From Mycobacterium sp. 141 (lineage in GTDB: Bacteria > Actinomycetota > Actinomycetes > Mycobacteriales > Mycobacteriaceae): 64,000 bases of DNA. The notes below the pieces were generated by a model that was given only the letters and a program-made list of their open reading frames with translations, ran no database searches and was not told where the DNA came from. The position numbers and the translations under genes were made by a program. Of the stretch, positions 36,249-45,219 are shown one piece after another. Each line of letters begins with the position of its first letter. Positions within the stretch are counted from its first letter, which is position 1. The stretch spans positions 1-64,000 of the forward strand of contig NZ_KB908276.1 in assembly GCF_000382405.1 (NCBI RefSeq). The letters are read 5' to 3'.

Positions 36249-36950
36249 ATGGATCGACCGAGCGTGGACGAGGCTCACCGAGCCGAGAAACTCATCGAGG
36301 CCCAAGGGATGGCGGCGAAGCTGTTCGAGGAGATCACCGATCGAGGTTTGGTGCGTGCCGGTGTCGGTGAGCGGGTCCTGTCCGACGAGATTCGGGACTT
36401 GGCAGCCGAGATGTTCGGCATTACCCGACACTGGCACAAGCGCATTGTCCGTTCGGGGATCAACACATTGGAGACTTTCCGCGGCAGCCCGCCCGATCGT
36501 CATTTGGCGGAGGATGACGTGGTCTTCCTCGATTTCGGGCCGATATTCGAGGAGTGGGAGGCCGATTTCGGCCGAACGTATGTGCTCGGCGACGATCCTC
36601 GCAAGCTGGAATTGCTCGACCGGCTGCCTCAAGTCTGGGTGGCCGGCCGGGACTTCTTCCGCAAGGAACCCGATGTGACCGGCGAAGAACTGTACGACTT
36701 CGTCGTCGCCATGAGCCGCGACGTCGGTTGGGACTTCGGCGGAATCATCGCCGGCCATCTGGTCGGCGAGTTTCCTCACGAAAAGATCGATGGCGAAGAC
36801 ATCGAGTCCTACGTCGCTCCCGGCTCGACCCGTCCGATGCGTCGAAAAGACCGCGCCGGCAACCAGTGTCATTGGATCCTCGAGGTGCATCTTGTCGACC
36901 GTGAGCATCGCTACGGCGGATTCTACGAAGAGCTACTCGACTTGCCGTGA
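36249..36950 (+). CDS. M24-family metallopeptidase-like protein
   Basis: A 233-residue single-domain 'pita-bread' protein of the M24 (aminopeptidase P / methionine aminopeptidase) family. Metal-ligand positions can be traced: D in VVFLDFGPIF, D in WEADFGRTYV, H in IIAGHLVGEF, and E in HWILEVHLVD. Members cut N-terminal residues or, when catalytically changed, only bind ligands. No N-terminal creatinase domain is present. Stands alone, convergent with uppP. Confidence 0.75.
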   Translation: MDRPSVDEAHRAEKLIEAQGMAAKLFEEITDRGLVRAGVGERVLSDEIRDLAAEMFGITRHWHKRIVRSGINTLETFRGSPPDRHLAEDDVVFLDFGPIFEEWEADFGRTYVLGDDPRKLELLDRLPQVWVAGRDFFRKEPDVTGEELYDFVVAMSRDVGWDFGGIIAGHLVGEFPHEKIDGEDIESYVAPGSTRPMRRKDRAGNQCHWILEVHLVDREHRYGGFYEELLDLP

Positions 36951-36977
36951 CCCGAACCCCACCGATCCGACGGCTCG

Positions 36978-37892
36978 CTATCTCACCGTGAGCCAGAGGA
37001 GGCTGCCGATGCCGGCGATGAGGCAGTAGATCGCAAACGGAGTGAGGGTTCGGGTTTCGAAGTACCGAGTCAGAAAACGCACCGCCACATAGGCGCTGAC
37101 AAAAGAAGCGAGACTGCCGACCAGCACCTGAGCCCCGATCCCCGTGCCCTGCGGGCCGAACAGTTCAGGGATCTTCAACATGCCCGCAGCCAGGATCACA
37201 GGTGTGGCGAGCAGAAACGAGAACCGCGCGGCGTCCTCGTGTGACAAGCCGCGAAGGAGACCGGCAGCCATGGTCACACCGGACCGGCTGATCCCCGGTA
37301 GCAGTGCCAGCACCTGTGCGGAGCCGATCATCACACCGCGAGCGAGGGGAATCCGACTGATGCGCACATCCGCTGTGGTGAGCAGATTGCTCGATGCGGC
37401 CGCTCCGGGTGCATCGGCCGCAGTCATCGCGTTCGTGCGACGGCGCAGTCGTTCCGCCCCGTAGAGAACCACACCGTTGACGGCGAGGAACACAGCGGCC
37501 GGTACGGGCTTTCCGAGTGTCGTGCGGAAGAGGTGGTCCAGCGCCAGGCCGGCGACGCCCACGGGAATCGTTGCGGCGACGAGTATCCATGCGAGCCGCT
37601 CGTTGGGCTCGACGATGTGTCGGTAGCGGATGGATGTGATCAGGCCGCGGACGATGGCGACCCAGTCGCGCCAGAAGAATACGAGCAGCGCCAGCGCAGT
37701 CGCGACGTGCAGTCCGACGATGAATGCGAGATACGGGGATTCGGGTGCGGATACGTCGAGATCGCGGCTCCACTGGCCACCGACGAGCGCGGGGATGAGG
37801 ATCGAATGGCCAAGGCTGGACACCGGGAACAGTTCGGTGACGCCCTGTAGCGCGCCGACGACGAGTGCCTCCAGATAACTGAGGTGTGGCAC
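36978..37892 (-). CDS. uppP: Undecaprenyl-diphosphate phosphatase UppP
   Basis: A 304-residue membrane enzyme that removes a phosphate from undecaprenyl (in mycobacteria decaprenyl) diphosphate to recycle the lipid carrier for cell-wall synthesis; it also gives bacitracin resistance. Signature motifs are GVTELFPVSSLGH and LLPGISRSGVTM. The start is the GTG at 37892, with AAGGGAA just upstream and the standard PHLSYLEALVVGALQG beginning; a longer frame to 38036 has no family likeness. Confidence 0.92.
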   Translation of the reverse strand: MPHLSYLEALVVGALQGVTELFPVSSLGHSILIPALVGGQWSRDLDVSAPESPYLAFIVGLHVATALALLVFFWRDWVAIVRGLITSIRYRHIVEPNERLAWILVAATIPVGVAGLALDHLFRTTLGKPVPAAVFLAVNGVVLYGAERLRRRTNAMTAADAPGAAASSNLLTTADVRISRIPLARGVMIGSAQVLALLPGISRSGVTMAAGLLRGLSHEDAARFSFLLATPVILAAGMLKIPELFGPQGTGIGAQVLVGSLASFVSAYVAVRFLTRYFETRTLTPFAIYCLIAGIGSLLWLTVR

Positions 37893-38093
37893 GCAAAGTT
37901 CCCTTCTGCCGTCGACGCCTCGCCAGAACTCGATGGGGCAGCCATGTTCGGGCGAGTGGATGTTCGACGCGGTCAACGACGACCGCAGCCGGAACCACCG
38001 TAGGTGGTTCCGGCTGAAGATCTCCTGAATGGACACGGTGAACCGGCTGGGACCTCCGCGCCAGGACGATGATCACCGCACCGGTGGACCGGG

Positions 38094-38759
38094 CTAGACG
38101 GGTTGGTGCATGTGGTGATCGGAGCCGTTGACGTAGACGATGCTGGGGTGGCTGGGCGAAGTTGCGGCGTCGGCGACTGCTGCGGCGAAGTCGATGGTGG
38201 TTTCGTAGATGATCTCGCCGGACACCACGGTGAAGTTGATCCCGTGCCGGTCGAATTCCTTGCGCATCGCGTACAGAGTGGTCTCTCCGGCCCGCATGCC
38301 GGCAGCGACGGTTGCGTAACCCTTCGGCACTGCCTTGTGGGGATAGAAGTGTGCCTGGTGGCTGGTGACGAAGACGATGCGGCCTCCAGCGGGGATCAGG
38401 GGTAGGGCCAGTCGCGCCAGACGTCGCTGCGCGTCACGGTTGAGGTGCATTGCGGTGCCCGGCTCGGCGCAGTGCTGCAGCCGGCCCGATGCGTTGAGTA
38501 CCAGCATGTCGAGTTGTCCGAAGCGGTTTCCGATGTCGTCGATCATCGCAGCGACGGCCGCTTCGTCGAAGATGTCGGCCCCGGCAGTCGAGGCGTGCCC
38601 ACCGGCGCAGCGGATGGCGTCCGCGACGTAGTCCGCTCGGTCCGCGTCGGACCGGTAGTTCACCACCACATGGATGTCAGGATGCGCGAGCTGGAGTGCG
38701 ATTTCGGCTCCGATGCCTCGCGATGCACCGGTCACCAGAGCGATCCGTTGGCTCTGCAT
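38094..38759 (-). CDS. SDR family oxidoreductase
   Basis: A 221-residue short-chain dehydrogenase with TGASRGIG at the N-terminus and LVLNAS in place of NAG. The usual YxxxK is changed: the expected region reads KGYATVAAGMRAGE, where the spacing does not give a clear YxxxK, so catalysis may be altered. ATG at 38759 with AAAGGA upstream. Divergent from another SDR gene and its relic neighbour. Substrate unknown. Confidence 0.78.
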   Translation of the reverse strand: MQSQRIALVTGASRGIGAEIALQLAHPDIHVVVNYRSDADRADYVADAIRCAGGHASTAGADIFDEAAVAAMIDDIGNRFGQLDMLVLNASGRLQHCAEPGTAMHLNRDAQRRLARLALPLIPAGGRIVFVTSHQAHFYPHKAVPKGYATVAAGMRAGETTLYAMRKEFDRHGINFTVVSGEIIYETTIDFAAAVADAATSPSHPSIVYVNGSDHHMHQPV

Positions 38760-39025
38760 ATTCGGTTCCTTTCGCTGGTAGGGGGCCAAAACGCATGGGT
38801 GCGCTCAGCCGCCGCGACAACCGGATAGGGCAACCGTACACCGATATTAAGAAAAATAAGAGGTAACTAAGGTCACGATAAGGTTTAGGTGCGGGCGATG
38901 TCGTGACCGATCCGCGTTGGCCGGACTCCGTTTCACAGCCGGCCCTCGTGGTCGGAGAACCCGTCGGCACCGTGCAGGTCATACGCTGGCGTGGACGGCG
39001 GTTGACGACGAATTCAGGAGTTTTC

Positions 39026-39085
39026 ATGTCACAGTTCGATGTTTCCGACCGCGCCCGTCAGTACCGGGAAGGGGCATCGGCATGA
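39026..39085 (+). pseudogene. 19-codon stub, possibly an acyl-CoA dehydrogenase start
   Basis: A strong ribosome site (CAGGAG) precedes MSQFDVSDRARQYREGASA, and the stop overlaps the next gene's ATG (ATGA). The DVSDRARQYRE part looks like the first residues of a mycobacterial acyl-CoA dehydrogenase group, which often precedes an SDR gene. I infer that the rest was deleted; the stub may now serve only to couple translation to the SDR. Short match, so uncertain. Confidence 0.35.
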
Positions 39086-39862
39086 GCGGATTGGATCTCA
39101 CCGGCCGCACCGCGATCATCACCGGCGGCTCCCGTGGTATCGGTTTGGCTGCGGCACAAGCGATTGCCGCGGCCGGCGGCAATGTGGTCCTGACCTCGAG
39201 AAGGCAGGACTCCGCCGACGCCGCAGCGGCCAAAGTGGAAGGCAACGCTCTGGGTGTCGCCGCGCACGCTGTCGACGAACAAGCTGCCGCGCGGTGCATC
39301 GACCTGACGTTGGAACGATTCGGCAGCATCGACATCCTGGTCAACAATGCCGGTACCAACCCGTCTTTCGGTCCGCTCATCGACCAGGACCACATCCGGT
39401 TCGTCAAAACCTTCGAGGTCAACCTGTGGGCGCCGATTCTGTGGACCTCGTTGGCCACCCGGGCCTGGATGGGCGAGCAACGGTGGTTCCATCGTCAACA
39501 CCGCGTCCATCGGCGGTATGGGATTCGAGCCGAACCTGGGCCTGTACAACGCGTCGAAAGCCGCGCTCATCCACCTCACCAAACAGCTGGCACTGGAACT
39601 CTCGCCCACGGTGCGCGTCAATGCCGTGGCCCCCGGTGTGGTGCGCACCAAGCTCGCCGAGGCGTTGTGGAAAGAGTATGAGGGCCAATTGAATTTGGTC
39701 ACCGCGTTGGGGCGCATTGGCGAACCGGAGGACGTCGCTTCGGCCATCGCGTTCCTGGTGTCCGACGCGGCGGGTTGGGTGACCGGGGAGACGTTCGTCA
39801 TCGACGGTGGTCAGCGCCTTGGTGACGCTGCGCCGTTCCGGCGGCAGGGCAGCCATGGTTGA
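39082..39862 (+). pseudogene. SDR family oxidoreductase (FabG-like), broken by a one-base frameshift
   Basis: The first part (TGRTAIITGGSRGIG, ILVNNAGTNPSFG) and the last part (SIVNTASIGGMGFEP, YNASKAALIHLTKQ, GETFVIDGGQRLG) are a normal ~255-residue short-chain dehydrogenase, but they lie in different frames. The break is at GAGCAACGG near 39476-39484: removing one A restores GEHGGSIVNT. Either a true frameshift mutation or a sequencing error. If repaired, the catalytic Ser-Tyr-Lys are all present and the protein would reduce a 3-keto group or similar. Confidence 0.85.
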
Positions 39863-39938
39863 GGTGGCGGTACTTGCCTGGACTTGACCGGAGGGTACTG
39901 GCAGGACACGGCTCGGGTTGACCCGTAAAAATGGCGGT

Positions 39939-40721
39939 ATGGGACTTTCCGTGTTGCCCAAAGCACACCTGTCTGACGTCGAGGTCGCAGATGCACTGCG
40001 GCGGGCTGTGAATGTGGCCGGCGTCATTCTCGACATGCTGTCGGAAGCCGATCCGCTCGGGTTGCGGCGCCGCACCCACGATCTCGGTGCGCCCCCGAGG
40101 AGCGAAGATGCCGGGGCTGGCGGGGGGTGCGCTGATGTCGTGCTCGATCTCGCCGCCAAGATGCTCGACTGCGTCGACGTGCCGGGCACCCGCTCGTGGG
40201 AACGCAAGGACCGTGCAGCCCGGATCCACTGGTGGGTGCGCAGGGTCGGCGCGATCGACACTGTTCTGGTCGCGTTTCCCGGGGCGTTCGGGATTTTCGC
40301 CGATCGGCTGCCCATTCAGGATCTGTTCGGATTCGCCAGCCAGACCCTGGTGCTGTGTGCCGTCGCACGGGAGTACGGGATCACCGACCAGTCGACACAG
40401 GTGCGGCTGTTGGCGTCGGTGTTGTGCTCACGTGAGATCGACGAGGATTCCGCTGCAACGGGTTCGGATGACTCGTCGACCGAATCACCGGACCTGCCGT
40501 TGCTCGGTAAACTCTGGCACCTGGCCGGCATCCTGAATGCTGTCGGCGACGAACTCGGCAAACGGCCGCAGCCCCGCAAGATTTTCCGGTACTTCGGCAT
40601 GGTGCCGTGGATCGGCGCGGTTGCGGACTATCTGGGCGAATACGGCGCATTGGAGCGTGCGGCAGCCGAGGGTGAAAACTGGATCGCCGCCCAACCGCCC
40701 TTCAACGTCCCAACGGGGTGA
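39939..40721 (+). CDS. Conserved hypothetical protein
   Basis: A 260-residue protein I do not recognise. It has an HWWVRRVGAIDTVLVAFPGA segment followed by a mildly hydrophobic stretch (FGIFADRLPIQDLFGFASQT), and otherwise acidic, helical sequence with no signal peptide. The composition and codon use match the neighbours, so it is probably expressed. The ATG at 39939 is chosen; a TTG at 39918 is in frame. No operon partner. Confidence 0.6.
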   Translation: MGLSVLPKAHLSDVEVADALRRAVNVAGVILDMLSEADPLGLRRRTHDLGAPPRSEDAGAGGGCADVVLDLAAKMLDCVDVPGTRSWERKDRAARIHWWVRRVGAIDTVLVAFPGAFGIFADRLPIQDLFGFASQTLVLCAVAREYGITDQSTQVRLLASVLCSREIDEDSAATGSDDSSTESPDLPLLGKLWHLAGILNAVGDELGKRPQPRKIFRYFGMVPWIGAVADYLGEYGALERAAAEGENWIAAQPPFNVPTG

Positions 40722-40785
40722 TGAGTCGGTCGGTGAGATGCTGCGGCGCGGTGATGAGCGCCGCGCCGCAGCATAGACGTTGGTA

Positions 40786-41136
40786 TCACGCGCAGCGCAG
40801 TGGATGGAACAGATCGAAAAGTGGTCCAGCGCAAGGCCCCACCCAGTCACGGGGCGGCGCCCAACCGGGCGGCGGATACCAACCGGCCGGCGGGGTCCAG
40901 TTGGACGGCGGATACCAACCGGCAGGAGGTATCCAGCCGGGCGCGGGGTATCCGTTGTTCCATCCGGCCCCCCACTCGGGGTGATACCAGCCGCGGTGGG
41001 GCCAATCCTGGCTCCAACTAACGGTATTCGCGGCAGGGCCGGCGGCGGAGGCGGGCGCCGGGTGCACCAGCGTTGCGGCGAACGTGACGCCCGCGGCCAC
41101 TACACCCAGTGCCACCATCGGCAGTGTTGACTTCAT
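40786..41136 (-). CDS. Small secreted tryptophan/proline-rich protein
   Basis: A 116-residue protein with a Sec signal peptide (MKSTLPMVALGVVAAGVTFA, cleavage after APASA) and a mature part dominated by repeats such as GWIPPAGWYPP, NWTPPAGWYPP and GWAPPRDW. Two cysteines near the end (CAGPLFDLFHPLRC) may form one disulfide. Exported W/P-rich proteins of this sort are found in mycobacteria without known function; polyproline-tryptophan repeats suggest cell-wall glycan or protein contact. AAGGAAAG precedes the ATG. Confidence 0.78.
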   Translation of the reverse strand: MKSTLPMVALGVVAAGVTFAATLVHPAPASAAGPAANTVSWSQDWPHRGWYHPEWGAGWNNGYPAPGWIPPAGWYPPSNWTPPAGWYPPPGWAPPRDWVGPCAGPLFDLFHPLRCA

Positions 41137-41401
41137 GGCGCAACTTTCCTTCCTTGCGTGAGCCTGCTACACGTTCCGAAAGTAGGTCGCGTAGGTAAGT
41201 GTGCGAATAGTGCGTGCCGCGAGATCGCTGTGAACGGATCAAGGTGCTGCGGCCTGATCGTGGTTATTGCGTGCCATCCAGCCGGCCCGCCAGACCAGGA
41301 GTCGGGCCACGCCGACGGGCCATGGCGCCGACAGTGGGCGGGTGCGCTCGAAGGTCTTCCTGGAACCCGATCGTTGCGGTGCCGACTACCGCTACACTTA
41401 T

Positions 41402-41416
41402 TGAAAATCATTATCA
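41402..41416. promoter_or_regulatory. Zur box 1, before the class I aldolase operon
   Basis: TGAAAATCATTATCA lies 53 bases upstream of the aldolase start. It matches the mycobacterial Zur box form (TGAWAATCATTWTCA) and, read in reverse, differs from box 3 only at the centre. Zur with zinc would block this promoter and release it when zinc runs low. Confidence 0.8.
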
Positions 41417-41468
41417 GTAAGCTGGTGCTGGCAGCGTAATTGCGCTCACAGCCCCCGAGGAGGTTTAA

Positions 41469-42356
41469 ATGCCTGATCCGCAGCAGATGCGTCGTTTCGA
41501 GCAGGGAAAAGGGTTCGTTGCTGCTCTCGACCAAAGTGGTGGCAGCAGCCCGAAGGCGTTGCGCGACTATGGTATCGACGAGTCGGGCTACTCGTCGGAG
41601 GCGGAGATGTTCGACCTCATCCACCAGGCCCGCGCCCGCATCGTCACCAGCCCCGCTTTCAACGGAGATCGGGTACTCGGTGCGATCCTGTTCGAGGGCA
41701 CGCTCGACCGCCCGATCGACGGTAAGGATCCCGCCGTCTACTTGTGGGAGGTCAAGGGCATCGTCCCGTTCCTCAAGATCGACAAGGGCTTGGAGGCAGA
41801 GCAATCCGGCGTCCAGTTGATGAAGGCGATTCCGGGTCTTGACGATCTGCTGGTCCGGGCACGTAACCAGGGTGTGTTCGGCACCAAGGAGCGATCCGTG
41901 ATCCACGCTGCCGATCCCGAAGGCATAGCGTCCGTCGTTGCGCAGCAGTTCGAGCTGGGCGAACGCGTGCTCGCCGCCGACCTGATGCCGATCCTGGAAC
42001 CAGAGGTCGATGTCAACACGCCTGACAAGGCATCGGCTGAAGAATTGTTGAAGTCCGAACTCCTGGCGAAGCTTTCGTCGTTGGGCAGCGCGAAGGTTGG
42101 TATCAAAGTAACCATCCCGACCGTCGACGGTTTCTACGACGATCTCATTTCTCACCCCAATGTCGCACGGGTTGTGGCGCTTTCGGGCGGATACAGCCGC
42201 GATGACGCCAACGACCGATTGCGTAGAAACCCCGGACTGATCGCCAGCTTCAGCCGGGCGCTACTCGACGGACTTACCGCGCATCAAAGCGACAATGAGT
42301 TCAACGAAACACTCAACGCGTCAATCGAGTCCATCTACCAAGCCTCGATTGCATGA
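41469..42356 (+). CDS. fda: Class I fructose-bisphosphate aldolase (zinc-independent)
   Basis: A 295-residue aldolase of the staphylococcal class I type. The Schiff-base lysine lies in KVGIKVTIPT (K213), with VPFLKIDKGL (K103, K106) in the active site and AALDQSGGSSPKAL near the start. It splits fructose 1,6-bisphosphate in glycolysis without a metal, unlike the zinc-dependent class II enzyme usual in mycobacteria. A Zur box just upstream implies that it replaces the class II aldolase when zinc is scarce. GAGGAGG precedes the ATG. First gene of an operon with the chelatase-like pair (23 bases to the next start). Confidence 0.92.
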   Translation: MPDPQQMRRFEQGKGFVAALDQSGGSSPKALRDYGIDESGYSSEAEMFDLIHQARARIVTSPAFNGDRVLGAILFEGTLDRPIDGKDPAVYLWEVKGIVPFLKIDKGLEAEQSGVQLMKAIPGLDDLLVRARNQGVFGTKERSVIHAADPEGIASVVAQQFELGERVLAADLMPILEPEVDVNTPDKASAEELLKSELLAKLSSLGSAKVGIKVTIPTVDGFYDDLISHPNVARVVALSGGYSRDDANDRLRRNPGLIASFSRALLDGLTAHQSDNEFNETLNASIESIYQASIA

Positions 42357-42379
42357 CGGATGGCGGATAAGCAAGACAC

Positions 42380-43306
42380 ATGACCGTCTTTCCGTTCACC
42401 GCAGTGCTCGGGCAGGAGGAGCTGAAGCACTGTTTGCTGCTGTGTGCCATCGACCTCGGAGTGTCAGGCGTGTTGGCGATCGGTGACCGCGGCACGGCGA
42501 AAACCACCACCGTCCGAGCCTTGGGAGCGTTGCTCGAGCGCGCCGGCGCGCAGTTGCCGGTCGCTGAGTTACCCCTGGGCGCAAGCGAAGACCGAGTTCT
42601 CGGATCCCTCGACATCGATCGAGCACTCCACGGTGAGGTGACATTCGCACCGGGCATCCTCGGCGCAGCACACGGGGGCTTCCTCTACATCGACGAAGTG
42701 AACTTGCTCGACGATTACCTTGTCGACATCCTCCTCGATGTGGCTGCTTCTGGAGTAAACCGTGTGGAGCGTGATGGCATCAGCCACACACACCCGGCAC
42801 GTTTCGTGTTGGTGGGCAGCGGCAATCCCGAAGAAGGCGAGCTGCGGCCGCAGTTGGAGGATCGGTTCGGCCTGGCCACTTTTGTGCGCACCATCAGCGA
42901 CGTGGAGATGCGTCTGGCGATCGTTCGTCGTCGTCTGAGTTTCGAGGACGATCCCGAGAAGTTCGAACGTGAGTGGCTGGATAGCGAGCAGCGACTGGCC
43001 GACCGGCTGCTCGCGGCGCGTGACGCGTTGGAGGACGTGCAGATTCCCGAGCGGGTTCTGCGCCAGATCGTCGACGTATGCGTCGAGTCCGGCGCAGTCG
43101 GCCACCGCGCTGATCTGGTGCTGACCCGGGCCGCTCGGGCGACGGCAGCGTTGGGCGGCCGCAGGCAGGTGACGCATTCCGACGTTGCGCTGGCAGCGAT
43201 CCCGGCGTTGCGCCACCGCACCCCGAGGCAACCCGCCGAAAGAGCTACGGCTCCGGCTGCTCGCGTCAAACTCGCTACGGCGCGTGTTCTCGGCGTCGCA
43301 GGATGA
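42380..43306 (+). CDS. Chelatase-like AAA+ ATPase (ChlI/BchI type)
   Basis: A 308-residue AAA+ protein of the magnesium/cobalt chelatase I-subunit family. Walker A is GDRGTAKTT, Walker B LYIDEVNLLDD, and sensor/arginine features are in GSGNPEEGELRPQLEDRFGL. I-subunits work with a VWA-domain D-subunit to drive metal insertion by a separate large catalytic subunit. That third subunit (BchH/CobN) is not in this window. Position behind the Zur-controlled aldolase places it in the zinc-starvation response, so I infer a job in zinc or cobalt handling rather than chlorophyll. Overlaps the next gene (ATGA). Confidence 0.85.
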   Translation: MTVFPFTAVLGQEELKHCLLLCAIDLGVSGVLAIGDRGTAKTTTVRALGALLERAGAQLPVAELPLGASEDRVLGSLDIDRALHGEVTFAPGILGAAHGGFLYIDEVNLLDDYLVDILLDVAASGVNRVERDGISHTHPARFVLVGSGNPEEGELRPQLEDRFGLATFVRTISDVEMRLAIVRRRLSFEDDPEKFEREWLDSEQRLADRLLAARDALEDVQIPERVLRQIVDVCVESGAVGHRADLVLTRAARATAALGGRRQVTHSDVALAAIPALRHRTPRQPAERATAPAARVKLATARVLGVAG

Positions 43307-45021
43307 ATCGGGATCAACCCGCGCCGGGCCCGGAGTCCGACGTGATCGCGCGGTGGAATGCTGGGGATCGCTTCGGCGTGTTGTGTACTGGTGATCCACT
43401 TTTCGCAGAGACCGTCTACCGCTCGCTCGCCCCCACCGCGGACCGTGCGTTCGGAAACGCCGAAGCAGTCGGTGCCGAGGATCTGGTGGGTTTCGATGGT
43501 GACCGCGTCGTCGCGCTGGCATGGGATGCCGCCAGTGTGCACCCCGCCCTGATGCGCCGCTGCACAGCCGTCCTTCACTGCGGTGACGTATCGGGCTATC
43601 CCCGAAAGGTGGTGCGGTCACCTGCGGACCTTGTCGCTGCGACCGTGCGATTGCTGGAGGCCGCAGGAATCCGAGACCACGGTATCGAAGTGGCCGCCAC
43701 GCGTTTGGCGGTCGGCCTGCACAGCGGGGGATGCAGCGATCCACTGTGGGTGGTGCGCACAGTCGTCGCGGATCCTCGGCGCGAGAGCACCGCGCGAACC
43801 GATCCGAACAGCGATGCGGAAGAGACAGCGGAGGCACGACCCGGTACGGAATCGGAGGCCGGGGAGGATGTCGGCCAGGAGTCACCGATGCGGGCAGAGC
43901 CCGACCTTGAGGCGTCGCCACCTACAGATGACGACCCGGACCGTGATCGCGATGCGCGAGGTGAAGACCAGGCGTACGACGCCAACCAGGATCTCGTACA
44001 GCCGACAGAACCAACCGACCCGGGTGCTCAGCGTGCCGACTTGGATGTAGACGATAGCGCCGAACGGGGTGAAGCGGAGGTGTCGGTGTCCCAAATGCCA
44101 CTCTCAGCAGACGATGCGAGCGGAGAGGCGGAATCGAATCGGGTTCCCGAGCGCGGTTCGAACTCGGACTCAGAAGCGCAGAGCCAGGGTTTGGTTGTCC
44201 CGCAAGAAGATTGTGAGGGGCAGGGTTTAGGCGGAGCGCTCGGCTCCGGTGAGCTACGCGTGCAGTGCGCGCTGAGTGCGTCTCCGCCGCGCGGTCGGCG
44301 AAACACCAAATCGCATCTGCGGGGCAGCCGCGGTGCGCACAGTCCGTCTCCGGAGCACGGTCCGGTCGTGAGGGTGGTGCCGCCGGAGCGTGCCGGTGGA
44401 CGTATTGCGGTGATACCGTCCTTGCGTCGTGCCGCGTGGCGTCGGGCGTTCAGTACCGAGATCGACACCGAAGCACCTGGGTTGACTCGCGAGGACTTGC
44501 GGGGCGCGATACGCCGCCGCCGCGGGGGCCACCACACGGTCATCGTCGTTGATGGCTCCTCCTCGCTCGGCCACGCCGGCATGCTCCTTGCCGGCGCCGC
44601 TGCCGACCAGGCCGTCGCCGCCATTGCTGCGCGCCGCGGTGTTGTGTCGGTGATCGTCGCGGCGGGGCAACGGGCCCGTGTGGTCGTCGAGCGTTCGACA
44701 AGCCTCGCCCGAACCAGGCACGCACTTGTGGCCGCGCACACCGGCGGCGGCACACCTTTGGCTCACGCACTTCGTCTTGCGATCGACGCACTCGCAGAGG
44801 ACGAATTACCAAGGCGGAGAGTTCTTCTCCTGACTGACGGTCGACCCACTGTCGGTCTTTGTGGGATCCACTTGCCGGTGGCAGCCGCAGTGGAGGAACT
44901 CTCCCAAGTGCTGTCGGAACTGACGCGTTGCATTCCAGACGTGACATTGCTGCCCGTCGGCCCCGGATCTGCAAGAGACGCCGCACTATTCGTCGCTGCC
45001 GGCGTCCGTGTCAGTGGCTAG
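43303..45021 (+). CDS. Chelatase D-subunit-like protein with VWA domain
   Basis: A 572-residue partner of the preceding ATPase. The N-terminal ~160 residues form a degraded AAA+ domain with no Walker A (GDRFGVLCTGDPLFAE). A long acidic, Ser/Glu/Asp-rich linker follows (about 160-330; DDDPDRDRDARGEDQ), then a basic segment and a C-terminal VWA domain with the MIDAS motif VVDGSSSLG and LLLTDGRPT. This is the BchD/ChlD layout: the linker and MIDAS bind the target protein through Mg. Last gene of the Zur-controlled aldolase operon and convergent with rpmJ. Confidence 0.83.
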   Translation: MNRDQPAPGPESDVIARWNAGDRFGVLCTGDPLFAETVYRSLAPTADRAFGNAEAVGAEDLVGFDGDRVVALAWDAASVHPALMRRCTAVLHCGDVSGYPRKVVRSPADLVAATVRLLEAAGIRDHGIEVAATRLAVGLHSGGCSDPLWVVRTVVADPRRESTARTDPNSDAEETAEARPGTESEAGEDVGQESPMRAEPDLEASPPTDDDPDRDRDARGEDQAYDANQDLVQPTEPTDPGAQRADLDVDDSAERGEAEVSVSQMPLSADDASGEAESNRVPERGSNSDSEAQSQGLVVPQEDCEGQGLGGALGSGELRVQCALSASPPRGRRNTKSHLRGSRGAHSPSPEHGPVVRVVPPERAGGRIAVIPSLRRAAWRRAFSTEIDTEAPGLTREDLRGAIRRRRGGHHTVIVVDGSSSLGHAGMLLAGAAADQAVAAIAARRGVVSVIVAAGQRARVVVERSTSLARTRHALVAAHTGGGTPLAHALRLAIDALAEDELPRRRVLLLTDGRPTVGLCGIHLPVAAAVEELSQVLSELTRCIPDVTLLPVGPGSARDAALFVAAGVRVSG

Positions 45022-45082
45022 CGGGTGCGGCAGTCATTCGCGGGAGCGACGGCCGCGGTGGCCTCATCGAGGATCGGCCAAG

Positions 45083-45205
45083 TCAGCCTTGGCGCCCTTT
45101 GAAACGGGGGTTGAGCTTGTTGATGACGTAGACCCTGCCCTTACGCTTTACCACCTGTGACCCGGGCTGGTTCTTCAGCGACTTGATGGACGCTCTGACT
45201 TTCAC
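45083..45205 (-). CDS. rpmJ: Ribosomal protein L36, cysteine-free (zinc-independent) form
   Basis: A 40-residue L36 paralogue of the YkgO type: VKVRASIKSLKNQPGSQVVK, then GRVYVINKLNPRFKGRQG. It lacks all cysteines, so it cannot hold the zinc found in the standard L36. Such 'C-minus' ribosomal proteins replace the zinc-binding ones under zinc limitation and free zinc for other uses. GTG start at 45205 with AGGGAGG upstream; a longer frame reaches past the operator and is not real. The Zur box is 15 bases ahead of the start. Confidence 0.93.
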   Translation of the reverse strand: MKVRASIKSLKNQPGSQVVKRKGRVYVINKLNPRFKGRQG

Positions 45206-45219
45206 GCTGGCCTCCCTTT

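Noticed and set aside
40850..40960. Tandem DNA repeats near 40.9 kb as a CRISPR or VNTR
   Set aside because: They are the codons of the Trp/Pro repeats in the secreted protein; units are short, imperfect and have no spacers.
42569..43921. Long open frame on the minus strand across the chelatase pair
   Set aside because: Antisense shadow; Pro/Arg/Ser-rich with no domain, while the plus strand has clear Walker and MIDAS motifs.
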